A DNA stretch of 36,577 bases from Paracoccaceae bacterium (GCA_029247845.1 JAQWKM010000071.1:1-36577), one strand, 5' to 3'; positions 17,800 through 27,182 are shown, counted from the stretch's first letter. Notes: generated by a model from the letters alone, not told the origin. Program-made: numbers and translations.

Positions 17800-18447
17800 A
17801 TGCAACGCACTTATAATCCTCCCTCTGATCCGCTTAATATCCTTTATGAGGATCGCGAAGTCATCGCGGTCGAAAAGCCAGCTGGCCTTTTATCGGTTCC
17901 GGGACGCCAAGAGCATTCGACCGATTGTCTTATCTGGCGCGTTCAGATAGCTTTTCCCGATGCTCTATTGGTGCATCGCCTTGATATGGATACATCGGGT
18001 GTAATGGTTTTCGCGCTCACCGCCCATGCCCAACGGCACCTGTCGATGCAATTTGAGCAGCGCGTGACGAAAAAAACCTATATCGCGAGGGTTGCAGGGC
18101 AGGTTGCTGAAAAGGTGGGAGAAGTTGATTTACCGCTGATTGTAGATTGGCCCAATCGACCAATTCAGAAAGTTTGCCATGAGACGGGAAAATCGGCTTT
18201 GACCGAGTGGAAGGTGATAAAGATGGCCGAGGGCGAAACTCGTCTGCGCCTAACACCCAAAACGGGCCGCTCTCATCAGTTGCGAGTGCATTGTCTTGCT
18301 ATTGGCCATCCGATCTTGGGTGATCCGTTATACACCCCTGAGACGGCAGCAGATTTTCCACGTATGATGCTACATTCCGAAGAGCTACGCATCAACCACC
18401 CCGAAAACGGCCACGGCATGAAGTTCCGCGCCAAAGCGCCATTTTAG
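17800..18447 (+). CDS. rluA: RluA family pseudouridine synthase
   Basis: Converts specific uridines in 23S rRNA and/or tRNA to pseudouridine. The 215-aa protein carries the catalytic motif HRLDMDTSGVMVFA, with the active-site Asp at residue 62. It also has KKTYIARVAG and the C-terminal GRSHQLRVHCLAIGHPILGDPLY block, all hallmarks of RluA. There is no S4 domain, so it fits the short RluA type (23S U746 / tRNA U32) and not RluC or RluD; exact target specificity is inferred. It is transcribed away from the XRE regulator and shares its upstream region. Confidence 0.9.
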   Translation: MQRTYNPPSDPLNILYEDREVIAVEKPAGLLSVPGRQEHSTDCLIWRVQIAFPDALLVHRLDMDTSGVMVFALTAHAQRHLSMQFEQRVTKKTYIARVAGQVAEKVGEVDLPLIVDWPNRPIQKVCHETGKSALTEWKVIKMAEGETRLRLTPKTGRSHQLRVHCLAIGHPILGDPLYTPETAADFPRMMLHSEELRINHPENGHGMKFRAKAPF

Positions 18448-19064
18448 CAGCGCGGATAATTTCTGGCGCAAAGCCTTAAAGCGTTTTGGCTCAAGCTCCA
18501 TCCAATTTGGACCGAACAAGGCGCGAGGTCCCGCGCTGGGGCAAATATATCTCCACAACCAAACTTATTTACAGAGGCAACCGTCATCTCATAACCCTTC
18601 CAGTTTAATCCTGCAACACCCGGCATTATGCCTTCGTCATCTTTATAAAGGCCAAGCTCTTTGGACTGTTCGTTTGAGGCAAATGAGTAGTAATCAAGGG
18701 ATCATCCTCTTTTTTCTTTATGCGCATTTATCTCTGCAAGCTCGCTGTCTGAGCAAAGGATAATGGAGGCATCATCGCTCAAGTGGTTTGGAACGCCGAT
18801 AAATCCGTTGTCATAGGCCATGCAATAGATGCCGGATACACGCATATTGACTACAAACACCAAATGGTCCTGACCTTTGGAAAACAAGGACACTATATCA
18901 ATTTCGCCGCGCTGATCCCGAATGGTTCGATTTTTAAGCTCAAAATCAAAGGCTTTAGCCCACAAGGATATTTGAAGCTCATTGAGCTTGATTATTTGCT
19001 GTTCAAGCACCCTGACGTCGTTTAATGAAAGGTATTTTGTCATAATTATAGCTTTTTCTATCAC
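18444..19064 (-). pseudogene. Probably decayed gene of unknown function, interrupted by TGA
   Basis: One minus-strand frame runs 207 codons and is broken only by a TGA at 18702-18704. The first part (ORF-track 120-aa protein, MTKYLSLNDVRVLEQQIIKL to NAHKEKRG) continues without a frame change into SLDYYSFASNEQSKELGLYK, then DDEGIMPGVAGLNWKGYEMT and VASVNKFGCGDIFAP. Near a CCCC run the protein-like signal moves to the next frame (GPRALFGPNWMELEPKRFKA, then LRQKLSALLKW). This suggests one former gene with a nonsense mutation and a frameshift. The alternative is an intact 120-aa gene (18702-19064) followed by a fragment. I recognise no domain in it. Confidence 0.4.
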
Positions 19065-19383
19065 AAAAGTAGTTGATAAAAATTAAAGTCAAATGCTAGC
19101 AATGGCTAATATAGCAGGACCACAAAGGGCATAATTGGGTCTATAAAGTGGTATGTTAATCGTCTTTTTGAATTATCTAATGCGATTAATTTTAAGCGTA
19201 TCATAAATGGAAAATATGGAAATTGTATAAAGCTCAAGATTGTATTATTAAAAAATTGCCAATCATCTGGCTATGCGATCTAAATCCTCAGTTTAGATGC
19301 TCAAATTCCATTTTCAAAACGAGGTAGCCTGTAAAGTCTTACGCGTTGAATTGATCTGTCTTCAGCATTTAGGCCCATTGCGT
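19065..19383. other. AT-rich gap between unknown gene and dnaE2
   Basis: About 320 bases without a credible coding sequence on either strand. I looked here for the missing C-terminal domain of DnaE2 in other frames and saw no trace of it. No hairpin terminator stands out. Confidence 0.5.
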
Positions 19384-22314
19384 TTATTCGTTGGGGGCGG
19401 CTGGCGGCGTCAAAATGTGCCGCAGGAGTGCGACTGGGTGGGCGCGTAGGCTGAGGCGGAGGGCAACGTAGTCTTCGACCACTTCTTCGCCAAGGCTCAT
19501 TTGAGGCAAGTGTGCTTGGGGTTCAACGATACCCTCGCCATCCATATCATCGGCAAAGAGGGGCAGGGGCTTTTCCGAAGTAATCGCTTTGGCCTGCCAG
19601 AGGGCTTCGCGTCTGTTCAGGCGTAAAGGGGCAAAGACATCGGCCTCTGCCAGACGGGTAAGCACTAAGGGCGGCGTGCCTGCGCGGCGCCAGACATCTT
19701 TGAGCGAAAGATACCCGTTGCCCCGCGCGGTGGTGATCCAAGCGGCATCGTCTTCCCGCAGTCCCTTGATCTGGCGAAACCCAAGGCGCAGGACCAGCCC
19801 GCTGCGCCCGTTAGGTTCCATCACATTGTCCCAGTAGCTGTCGTTGATCGAAACAGGGCGCACTTTAACCCCGTGCTCTTTTGCATCGCGCACAATTTGG
19901 GCAGGGGCATAAAACCCCATGGGTTGGGAATTCAAAAGCGCGCAGGCGAAAATGCCCGGGTGATGGCATTTGATCCAGGCACTGGCATAGACGAGAAAGG
20001 CAAAACTGGCGGCGTGGCTTTCGGGAAAACCGTAAGATCCAAAGCCTTCAATCTGGGAAAAACAGCGTTCGGCAAACTCGCCATCATAGCCGTTTTTCCG
20101 CATCCCGTTTAGAAAACGGCTTTTGAACTTGCTCACGTTGCCGTGCTTTTTGAACGTGGCGAGTGATCGACGCAGACGATCGGCCTCATCCGGGGTAAAG
20201 CTGGCACCAATGATAGCGATCTGCATCGCCTGTTCCTGAAAGAGCGGCACGCCAAGCGTTTTGCCCAAGACCTCGCCCAAAGCATCAGAGGGGAACTCAA
20301 CTGGCTCCTCTTTGTTGCGGCGGCGAATATAGGGATGAACCATATCGCCCTGAATGGGGCCGGGCCGGATGATCGCGACTTCGATCACCAGATCATAAAA
20401 GCACCGTGGCTTCATGCGGGGAAGAAAGTTCATCTGCGCACGGCTCTCGACCTGAAACACTCCGATACTGTCTGCTTTGCACAGCATATCATAGACTTTG
20501 GGGTCTTCAGAGGGCAAACTTGCCAGCGTGTACTCCTCTCCTACATGTTGGCGCATCAGGTCAAAGGATTTGCTTAGACAAGTTAGCATACCGAGGCTGA
20601 GGACATCTACTTTCAGAATGCCAAGCGCGTCGATATCATCCTTGTCCCAGCAAATAACAGTGCGGTATTCCATCGTGGCGTTTTCGATAGGGATCAGCTC
20701 ATCAAGCCGCCCTTCAGTGATGATAAAGCCGCCTACATGCTGGCTTAGGTGGCGGGGAAAGCCGATGATTTCAGAGATCAAATCCAATGTCTGACAGAGC
20801 CTACGATCTTTGGGGTTCAGCCCAATTTCACGTAGCCTTTTATTTTGCAGACCGTCATTGCTGTTAAATCCCCAAAGCTGGGATGACAGCGCGGTAACTG
20901 TGTCTTGTGTGAGGCCCATGGCTGTACCAACTTCGCGCACTGCGCGTTTACTGCGGTAATGGATGACGGTTGCGCATAATCCCGCACGATGCCGGCCATA
21001 ACGTTCATAGATATGCTGAATGACTTCTTCGCGGCGCTCATGTTCGAAGTCAACATCGATGTCCGGTGGTTCGTCGCGGGCTTCGGAAACGAAGCGCTCA
21101 AAAACCATCGTTCCGATCTCTGGGCTTACAGACGTGATACCAAGACAGTAGCAGACCACTGAATTGGCCGCAGATCCGCGCCCTTGGCACAGAATATCAC
21201 GCGACCTTGCAAAATGCACAATATCACGAACAGTGAGGAAGTAGGGTTCATATTTCAGCTTGGTGATCAGGCTGAGTTCATGTGCGAGCATAGCCCGTAC
21301 TTTGTCAGTGGCACCATAAGGATAGCGCCAGTTCAGCCCTGCATAAGCCAGGTGGCTTAGCCGATCTTGTGGGGTTTCTTCGGTGCTAATTTCGGAGGGA
21401 TATTCATAGCGTAGCTCATCGAGCGAAAATGTCATGGTTTGAGAAAGCTTATAGCTGCGATCAACAGCTTGGGGAAATGCGTGAAATATGTGGCGCATTT
21501 CACTCTCAGAGCGCAAGCGTTGTTCTGCATTGGCAAGGGATGCACGCCCCAATCGATCAATGCGTGTGCTGGTTCGGATCGCAGTCAGGACATCAGCCAG
21601 TCGACGCCTTTTGGAGTGATGCATTATCGGTTGGGCACTTGCCAGTATCTCAAGCCCAAGTTGCTCTGCCAGAGCAGCTGTTTTCTCAAAACGGATTTGA
21701 TCCTGACCATCATAACAGGGGGCCATAATGAGGTGCATTTGATCTCTGAGGCGGCGCGTCACGCGTTCCGCCTGTGGCAACCATGCGCGCGCGCCGCTTG
21801 GTAAAAGTATCTCTTGTGGCGGGTGGAGAACAAGCTGTAACCCTTGGGCGCGTTCAAACAGATCACTGAGCTTGAGACGACAGGCGCCTTTTTCTGCCCT
21901 TAGCCGCCCCTTGGAAAGAATGCGGCACAGATTTGCCCATCCAGTACGATTCTCTGACAAGGCAGTGAGGGTCAGACCCTCTTGGAAGATCAAGGTAGCC
22001 GCAGGGATAAGACGCGGTGTGTTTAAAATATCGGCTGACGGTGGTTTGGCAATTCTTTTAGGCCGTGGGGGCCCGTATACATCTGCTGCTTGACGTTCCG
22101 TCACAAGGCGCCTGATTTTGCGTGCTTGGCTATGTGCTCGCACAATGCCAGCTACAGAATTTTCATCCGCTATAGCCAGAGCAGGCATGCCCAGCAGAGC
22201 GGCGCGTTCCATATATTCCTCAGGATGCGCAGCCCCTTTCAGAAAGGAGAAATTCGATGTGGCAGAGAGTTCAACAAACATAAGGCGTTCAGTATATTCA
22301 TGTTTTGTTCTCAT
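19384..22314 (-). CDS. dnaE2: Error-prone DNA polymerase DnaE2, C-terminally shortened
   Basis: A C-family DNA polymerase alpha-subunit homologue used in mutagenic translesion synthesis. The start may be the internal ATG at 22281 (MFVELSATSNFSFLKGAAHPEEY), which matches the usual N-terminal PHP domain. Polymerase motifs are intact: PPDIDVDFEHERREEVIQHIYERYGR with the catalytic aspartates, and LGILKVDVLSLGML. Also present are GVPLFQEQAMQIAI and the fingers/helix-hairpin-helix region. The protein stops at LSLRAHPVALLRHILTPPAAPNE, where DnaE2 homologues normally continue for about 100 residues of OB-fold domain. imuA and imuB, the usual partners, are not adjacent. It may be functional but lacks a nucleic-acid-binding module. 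Confidence 0.9.
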   Translation of the reverse strand: MRTKHEYTERLMFVELSATSNFSFLKGAAHPEEYMERAALLGMPALAIADENSVAGIVRAHSQARKIRRLVTERQAADVYGPPRPKRIAKPPSADILNTPRLIPAATLIFQEGLTLTALSENRTGWANLCRILSKGRLRAEKGACRLKLSDLFERAQGLQLVLHPPQEILLPSGARAWLPQAERVTRRLRDQMHLIMAPCYDGQDQIRFEKTAALAEQLGLEILASAQPIMHHSKRRRLADVLTAIRTSTRIDRLGRASLANAEQRLRSESEMRHIFHAFPQAVDRSYKLSQTMTFSLDELRYEYPSEISTEETPQDRLSHLAYAGLNWRYPYGATDKVRAMLAHELSLITKLKYEPYFLTVRDIVHFARSRDILCQGRGSAANSVVCYCLGITSVSPEIGTMVFERFVSEARDEPPDIDVDFEHERREEVIQHIYERYGRHRAGLCATVIHYRSKRAVREVGTAMGLTQDTVTALSSQLWGFNSNDGLQNKRLREIGLNPKDRRLCQTLDLISEIIGFPRHLSQHVGGFIITEGRLDELIPIENATMEYRTVICWDKDDIDALGILKVDVLSLGMLTCLSKSFDLMRQHVGEEYTLASLPSEDPKVYDMLCKADSIGVFQVESRAQMNFLPRMKPRCFYDLVIEVAIIRPGPIQGDMVHPYIRRRNKEEPVEFPSDALGEVLGKTLGVPLFQEQAMQIAIIGASFTPDEADRLRRSLATFKKHGNVSKFKSRFLNGMRKNGYDGEFAERCFSQIEGFGSYGFPESHAASFAFLVYASAWIKCHHPGIFACALLNSQPMGFYAPAQIVRDAKEHGVKVRPVSINDSYWDNVMEPNGRSGLVLRLGFRQIKGLREDDAAWITTARGNGYLSLKDVWRRAGTPPLVLTRLAEADVFAPLRLNRREALWQAKAITSEKPLPLFADDMDGEGIVEPQAHLPQMSLGEEVVEDYVALRLSLRAHPVALLRHILTPPAAPNE

Positions 22315-22431
22315 TAGAATAGCAAATGTGATAAATTTTGAATATTTTCATATCTGCCTTTATGTATCTGAAATATCGTCCGTTTTGCAGTAATTTTGTA
22401 AAATAGGTTGCACCAAAACATGTATAGGGTT

Positions 22432-23373
22432 TCAAGTATGATCTTTGCTCAATTGTTTCTTGAGCTTCAGTAAACCGATTAAGGCATTATCGCGGTGCTT
22501 GCGCAAATCTGATATAGTCGCACTGGTTAACGATTTTTCAAATTGAGAGACCAATTTGGCCTTTGTTTCCTTGTCCAACGACGCAGTTCCAAGATCCTGC
22601 CATCGTGCTTCCTGTGAGGGACCAAGGTGCTCTAAATACTGGCTGTAACCGCCGTCGCCACCACCCAGATGATAGACCATGTTCGGGCCCAAAAAGGCCC
22701 ACCGTAATCCTGGTCCATGCTTCATAGCGCGATCAATATCCTCAACTGTTGCAATACCGGATTGGACCATGTGCACCACTTCGCGGTAAAGAGCTGCGTT
22801 TAAACGATTGGCGATATGACCAACTACCTCACGTTTTGCGATGATGACTTCTTTATCATAGCTTTCGTAAAAAGCTTTTGCTCGGTCTCGCAATGCTACG
22901 TCAGTCTTATCCCCGCAGACAATTTCAACAAGCGGAATAAGGTGGGGAGGGTTAAACGGATGGCCTACCAAGAACCGCTCGGGGTGTTGCATTCCATTTT
23001 GGATATCAGTTGCCAAAAGCGCGGTTGTTGAAGATGCAATGGGAGTATCGATGGGAAGGTATGTTTCGGCCTGCGCGAGCAGATCTTGTTTCAAGCCAAG
23101 TCGATCTGGTGCATTTTCTTGCACCCAATCCGGCTTATCGCAGGCTTTGCGCATATCAGTGGTTAAATGCAGTCTGTCCCAAGGCAGTTCTGCAATCATT
23201 GGATTTAAAATTAATAGATCGCGCCATGCAGATGTGACTTGCTCTTTTGCCACCACAAGCGCAGTCTCATGCGGGTCAAAAACTGTGACATCTGCGCCTT
23301 TGCTCAAAAACAAAGCCGCCCAGCTTACGCCGATAGTTCCAGCGCCAAGTAAGGTTATAGCGAGTGCGGGCAA
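22432..23373 (-). CDS. 3-hydroxyacyl-CoA dehydrogenase family protein
   Basis: An NAD-dependent dehydrogenase of 313 aa. The N-terminal Rossmann motif is LLGAGTIGVSWAALFLSKGADVTVFDP. The central part has WVQENAPDRLGLKQDLL and the catalytic-region HPERFLVGHPFNPPHLIPLVEIVCG, and the C-terminal helical domain begins at GHIANRLNAALYREV. This combination is shared by short-chain 3-hydroxybutyryl-CoA, L-carnitine and L-gulonate (lambda-crystallin-like) dehydrogenases; sequence alone does not decide. An in-frame stop lies just upstream, so the start must be the TTG at 23373, or a later codon, four bases after the DUF2794 stop. That implies translational coupling. Confidence 0.85.
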   Translation of the reverse strand: MPALAITLLGAGTIGVSWAALFLSKGADVTVFDPHETALVVAKEQVTSAWRDLLILNPMIAELPWDRLHLTTDMRKACDKPDWVQENAPDRLGLKQDLLAQAETYLPIDTPIASSTTALLATDIQNGMQHPERFLVGHPFNPPHLIPLVEIVCGDKTDVALRDRAKAFYESYDKEVIIAKREVVGHIANRLNAALYREVVHMVQSGIATVEDIDRAMKHGPGLRWAFLGPNMVYHLGGGDGGYSQYLEHLGPSQEARWQDLGTASLDKETKAKLVSQFEKSLTSATISDLRKHRDNALIGLLKLKKQLSKDHT

Positions 23374-23377
23374 AGTT

Positions 23378-23725
23378 TTAGCTCACAGACCGGATTAGTT
23401 TGCGTTCGAGGACTTGGAGTACGGTTTTCAGATCGTGACCGCGTTTTAATATACGCCCATCCATTCCGATAACGGTATATTCGCCGTATCGATTTCTCAG
23501 GCGGGGGCGTTTTTCGATTCTATATATGGGATACTCGGCTGTGCGTTTGAAGATTGAAAAGATAGCAACATCGTGAAGCATGGAAATGCCATAGTCCCTC
23601 CATTCGCCTGCGGCGACCATGCGTCCATAGAGAGATAATATAATACTCATCTCAGGCCTCTTAAAGGCGACCTTCTCAATAAATTTCTGGGTAGATATAT
23701 TGGGTATCGAGGAAAAACTATCCAT
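23378..23725 (-). CDS. DUF2794 domain protein
   Basis: A 115-aa protein matching the alphaproteobacterial DUF2794 family: LSLYGRMVAAGEWRDYGISMLHDVAIFSIFKRTAEYPIYRIEKRPRL, followed by GRILKRGHDLKTVLQVLERK. The function of the family is unknown. It is soluble, with no signal peptide or membrane helix. It sits just upstream of the 3-hydroxyacyl-CoA dehydrogenase family gene with a 4-base gap, so the two are likely co-transcribed. Confidence 0.85.
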   Translation of the reverse strand: MDSFSSIPNISTQKFIEKVAFKRPEMSIILSLYGRMVAAGEWRDYGISMLHDVAIFSIFKRTAEYPIYRIEKRPRLRNRYGEYTVIGMDGRILKRGHDLKTVLQVLERKLIRSVS

Positions 23726-23788
23726 GCGTTTAATCTCGGCTTGATTGTTCTTTAAATCAAGTATTTTGCGACGTCTAACTGAAATAAA

Positions 23789-23817
23789 AAGCGCCTCGGT
23801 GTCATACCGAGGCGCTT
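23789..23817 (-). terminator. Rho-independent terminator after the purine permease
   Basis: On the minus strand AAGCGCCTCGGT-ATGAC-ACCGAGGCGCTT forms a perfect 12-bp stem with a five-base loop, followed by TTTTTATTT. It lies about 20 bases after the permease stop and would end the minus-strand urate operon. The AT-rich flank on the other side means it might also work weakly in the plus direction. Confidence 0.85.
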
Positions 23818-23836
23818 AAGTGTTATGTGAAGATAT

Positions 23837-25162
23837 CTAGTTATCCATTTCCTCCGGTAACATCTTGTTAAGAAAAATTGCCAGAAACGCAGTTGGGGCA
23901 ACTGCAGAGGTTGCCAGTGTTTTCCAAATGCCAGGCAAGTATTGTACTGCAGTTGGCACGAGGTTGAGGCCGAGACCAACCGTCAGTGAAATCGCTATTA
24001 TGATCATATTACGACGCGTCATCTTAATTTCGGACAATACGTTTAGGCCTGCGGCTGCGACCATTCCAAACATCACGATAACCCCGCCACCTAGCACAGG
24101 CAGAGGCATTGAGGCGATGATGGCGCCAATCTTGGGGACAAGGCCGCAGAGAACCATAATGATCCCAGCAATTGTCACAACATGGCGGCTCATGATCCCG
24201 GTCATTCCAACGATACCAACATTCTGGCTAAAGGATGTATTTGGTAATCCCCCAAAGACCCCTGCAATTGATGTCCCGAGGCCGTCTGCATAGGTAGCAC
24301 CTGCAATCTCATCATCAGTTGCTTCTCTATTTGCCCCTGCTTTAGTTGTCGCCGAGGCGTCTCCGACTGTTTCGACGGCCGAAACAATAGATACCAATGT
24401 CACAGCAATAACGGCTCCAAGGCTAAATTCAAAACCGTAAGGCATAACCTGCAGACTAGTGATCCAACTGACTTTTCCAACGGCGGCAAAAGAGACCATA
24501 CCAAAAGCAGCGGCCAAAGCATAACCTGCAAGAAGGCCTACCAGTATAGCTGCATTAGAAAGTATGCCCTTAGTTGAAAATTTCATAATCAAGGCAACAA
24601 TAATTACGGTCATTGCGACCGACCAATGTTTCAGCGATCCAAAGCTATCTGCTGCCATTTGAAAGTCTGCAGCCCCGCCGGCTGCGTATTTTATACCAAC
24701 TGGGATAAGGTAAAGGCCAATGGCCAAAATAACCAATCCCGTCACAAGTGGCGGCAGCCAGCTTCGGAGAGAACCGATCACCGACCCGAGTGCGAAGTGA
24801 ATTAAACCTGCTATAACGCATGATGTCAGTGCCACACCAAGACCTTGCGTGGCAGCCACACCTGCTAGGACTCCTACAAAAGCAAAGCTGGTACCCTGCA
24901 TTATCGGAAGACGTGCGCCAACTGGTCCAAAGCCAACTGTTTGAAACAGCGTGGCAATCCCTGCAAACAGCATTGCCATTTGAATGAGATAGATTTGTTC
25001 GGGACCGCCAAAGGCAAGGCCAGCAGCACCAGCCACGATAATCGATGGTGTTACGTTTGAGGCGAACATGGCTAAGACATGTTGTAAACCTAGTGGTATA
25101 CTTTCCGCCATAGGAGGTGTGCTATTGGGATCTGAGTAAGTTCCATTTGATATTTCGGTCAT
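23837..25162 (-). CDS. NCS2 family xanthine/uric acid permease
   Basis: A 441-aa inner-membrane purine transporter with many hydrophobic segments. The NCS2 hallmarks are present: FGPVGARLPIMQGTSFAFVGV in the N-terminal half and NTSFSQNVGIVGMTGI in the second half, with VSAVETVGDASAT between them. Proteins with these motifs import xanthine and/or urate by proton symport. Its place as the last gene after the ureidoglycolate lyase and PuuE fusion points to urate or xanthine as substrate. A strong terminator follows. Confidence 0.92.
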   Translation of the reverse strand: MTEISNGTYSDPNSTPPMAESIPLGLQHVLAMFASNVTPSIIVAGAAGLAFGGPEQIYLIQMAMLFAGIATLFQTVGFGPVGARLPIMQGTSFAFVGVLAGVAATQGLGVALTSCVIAGLIHFALGSVIGSLRSWLPPLVTGLVILAIGLYLIPVGIKYAAGGAADFQMAADSFGSLKHWSVAMTVIIVALIMKFSTKGILSNAAILVGLLAGYALAAAFGMVSFAAVGKVSWITSLQVMPYGFEFSLGAVIAVTLVSIVSAVETVGDASATTKAGANREATDDEIAGATYADGLGTSIAGVFGGLPNTSFSQNVGIVGMTGIMSRHVVTIAGIIMVLCGLVPKIGAIIASMPLPVLGGGVIVMFGMVAAAGLNVLSEIKMTRRNMIIIAISLTVGLGLNLVPTAVQYLPGIWKTLATSAVAPTAFLAIFLNKMLPEEMDN

Positions 25163-25215
25163 AAGTACTTTCCTCTCCTGTTGATATCATTGTTCCCTGG
25201 TCTTTTAACGGGCAA

Positions 25216-25710
25216 TTATTTGTTTTCCTGAAACACCCAATATGGGGTTTCAAAAAAGACTTCCTCTAGATTTTCCTCTGGTCCGATTCGGTCAATAACC
25301 GCGAAGAGCCCAGAGCCTTGTAAGGGGGTTAGAACCCCGTGCCAGATATTGCGGTGAAAGTTGATTGCTTGCCCCGGTTCGCTCAAGAAAGCGATAGGAT
25401 GTGCGGGAGTATTGTTTTCATCCTGTGCCACGGTAATTAAAAACGCTGCATACGTCATTGGAATAAACGCTTGTGAGCCGAGGGGATGGCGCTCCATCAT
25501 ATCTAGTTTATAGGGTAGGTTACGCGGTTCTGCTTTAAAAAGGCTGATCCCGGATCGGCCATTTGAAAAATCTATTTCAGCCCGGTCATGGTATCGCTGG
25601 CAAAGCCCCTGATTGATGATCTTATCGGGTTGGCCAGAGACGTCTAGAACATCCCCGAAGGATGCAAAAGCCTTGGAGTTTAAGGCCTGGATATATAAGT
25701 TGTTCGTCAT
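25216..25710 (-). CDS. allA: Ureidoglycolate lyase
   Basis: Splits ureidoglycolate to glyoxylate and urea, the last step of this purine route. The 164-aa protein matches the AllA cupin-like family: FASFGDVLDVSG near the start, MMERHPLGSQAFIPM in the middle, and FHRNIWHGVLTPLQGSGLFAVIDR near the end. Its ATG overlaps the stop of the PuuE fusion gene (ATGA), so it is translationally coupled. The enzyme makes sense only if allantoate is converted to ureidoglycolate by allantoicase or an amidohydrolase encoded elsewhere. Confidence 0.92.
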   Translation of the reverse strand: MTNNLYIQALNSKAFASFGDVLDVSGQPDKIINQGLCQRYHDRAEIDFSNGRSGISLFKAEPRNLPYKLDMMERHPLGSQAFIPMTYAAFLITVAQDENNTPAHPIAFLSEPGQAINFHRNIWHGVLTPLQGSGLFAVIDRIGPEENLEEVFFETPYWVFQENK

Positions 25711-27122
25711 GGTAGCATGCCTTGCAACCTAAGTTCAGCAATACGTTCTACCTGTTTGCAAGCCGTCTCAAACTCAATATCGGATTTATTGTCGAGCCTT
25801 TTTTTGAAGGCTGTCAGTATGCTTGATTTTGTATTGTCGCCCACAGCGATGATGAACGGGAATCCATGTTTTTCGGTATAATCCTTATTCAGAGTTTCAA
25901 ACGTCTCACGTTCTTGGTCCGTCAGAGCGTCAAGACCTGCACCCGCTTGCTCATCATTTGAGGCTTGTGTTAATCTTTGGGCCCTTGCCAGCTTTCCAGC
26001 GAGATCTGGATGGGCGCGCAAAACTGCAAGTCTTTGATCCTTGCTTGCCGCTCTAAAAATTCTTGCCAATGCATTGTGTAATCCAGTGGCCGTGTCATGT
26101 GCTCGACCCAGTTCAAGTTTGAACGCGCCGAGTGCGATCCATTCGGAATGTTCAAATATAAGGCCGTAAAGCTCTAAAAATCTTTTTTGCGTCATTTCAG
26201 ATGGGCGTTCATAGTTTTTGGCTGGATGATGGCTGTGCCAATGTTTTGCTATATCAATACGGCGGGCGAACCAGACATTACTGTGAGATTGTGCATATTC
26301 GATAAAGCGGCGCAGTGCCATGATACGACCTGGTCTACCGATCAGGCGGCAGTGCAACCCGATTGAGAACATTTTGGCCTGGCCTTGGGCTCCTTCACTA
26401 TAAAGCGTGTCAAAGCTATCTTTGAGATAAGTGAAAAACTGATCGCCAGAGTTAAATCCCTGGGCTGTCGCAAAGCGCATATCGTTGGCATCCAGCGTGT
26501 AAGGAACAATCAATTGATCCTTACCATTTGAGCGAATCCAATAGGGAAGATCGTCAGCATAACTGTCAGAAATATAATCAAACGCACCTTGGGCGCTGAC
26601 CAAATCAACTGTGTTTTCTGAGCAGCGGCCAGTATACCATCCAGTCGGACGCTCTCCTGTCACGTCCTTGTGTAGCTTAATCGCTTGCGTGATCTGGGCA
26701 GTTTCTTCTGCTGGAGACATATCTTTGTGTTCAATCCACTTAAAACCGTGGCTTGCGATTTCCCAAGCGGCCGATTGCATTGCACGTGTTTGTTCAAGAC
26801 TGCGCGCGAGTGCTGAGGCGACGCCGAAGACAGTCACTGGGACGTCAAATTCGGTAAACAGCCGATGAAGACGCCAGAATCCGGCGCGTGCTCCATACTC
26901 GTAAATACTCTCCATGTTCCAATGCCGCTGGTCTGGCCAGGCCGCAGCACCGACAATCTCGGATAAGAAAGCTTCTGAACTAGGGTCACCGTGAAGGATC
27001 GAGTTTTCTCCGCCTTCTTCGTAATTTAGAACAATTTGAATGGCTATATTTGCCCTATGCGGCCAAGCGGCTGCAGGTGGATTTTGCCCGTATCCTCGCA
27101 TATTGCGCTTGTATCGCGTCAT
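25707..27122 (-). CDS. Fused allantoinase PuuE - OHCU decarboxylase
   Basis: One 471-aa polypeptide with two activities of urate breakdown. Residues 1-310 are the polysaccharide-deacetylase-like allantoinase PuuE (IAIQIVLNYEEGGENSILHGDPSSEAFLSEIVGAAAW, FGVASALARS). Residues 315-471 are 2-oxo-4-hydroxy-4-carboxy-5-ureidoimidazoline decarboxylase (LYGLIFEHSEWIA, LRAHPDLAGKLA, LNKDYTEKHGFPFIIAVGDN). It would turn OHCU into S-allantoin and then allantoate. The ATG at 27122 follows AGAGG and is preferred over the longer track start. The HIU hydrolase gene is divergent, and the shared gap holds an operator-like motif. Confidence 0.92.
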   Translation of the reverse strand: MTRYKRNMRGYGQNPPAAAWPHRANIAIQIVLNYEEGGENSILHGDPSSEAFLSEIVGAAAWPDQRHWNMESIYEYGARAGFWRLHRLFTEFDVPVTVFGVASALARSLEQTRAMQSAAWEIASHGFKWIEHKDMSPAEETAQITQAIKLHKDVTGERPTGWYTGRCSENTVDLVSAQGAFDYISDSYADDLPYWIRSNGKDQLIVPYTLDANDMRFATAQGFNSGDQFFTYLKDSFDTLYSEGAQGQAKMFSIGLHCRLIGRPGRIMALRRFIEYAQSHSNVWFARRIDIAKHWHSHHPAKNYERPSEMTQKRFLELYGLIFEHSEWIALGAFKLELGRAHDTATGLHNALARIFRAASKDQRLAVLRAHPDLAGKLARAQRLTQASNDEQAGAGLDALTDQERETFETLNKDYTEKHGFPFIIAVGDNTKSSILTAFKKRLDNKSDIEFETACKQVERIAELRLQGMLP

Positions 27123-27182
27123 TTTATGCCTCTCATAGTGAGTATCTATCACTATACTTGAAACTTGATTCACAAGCAAATT

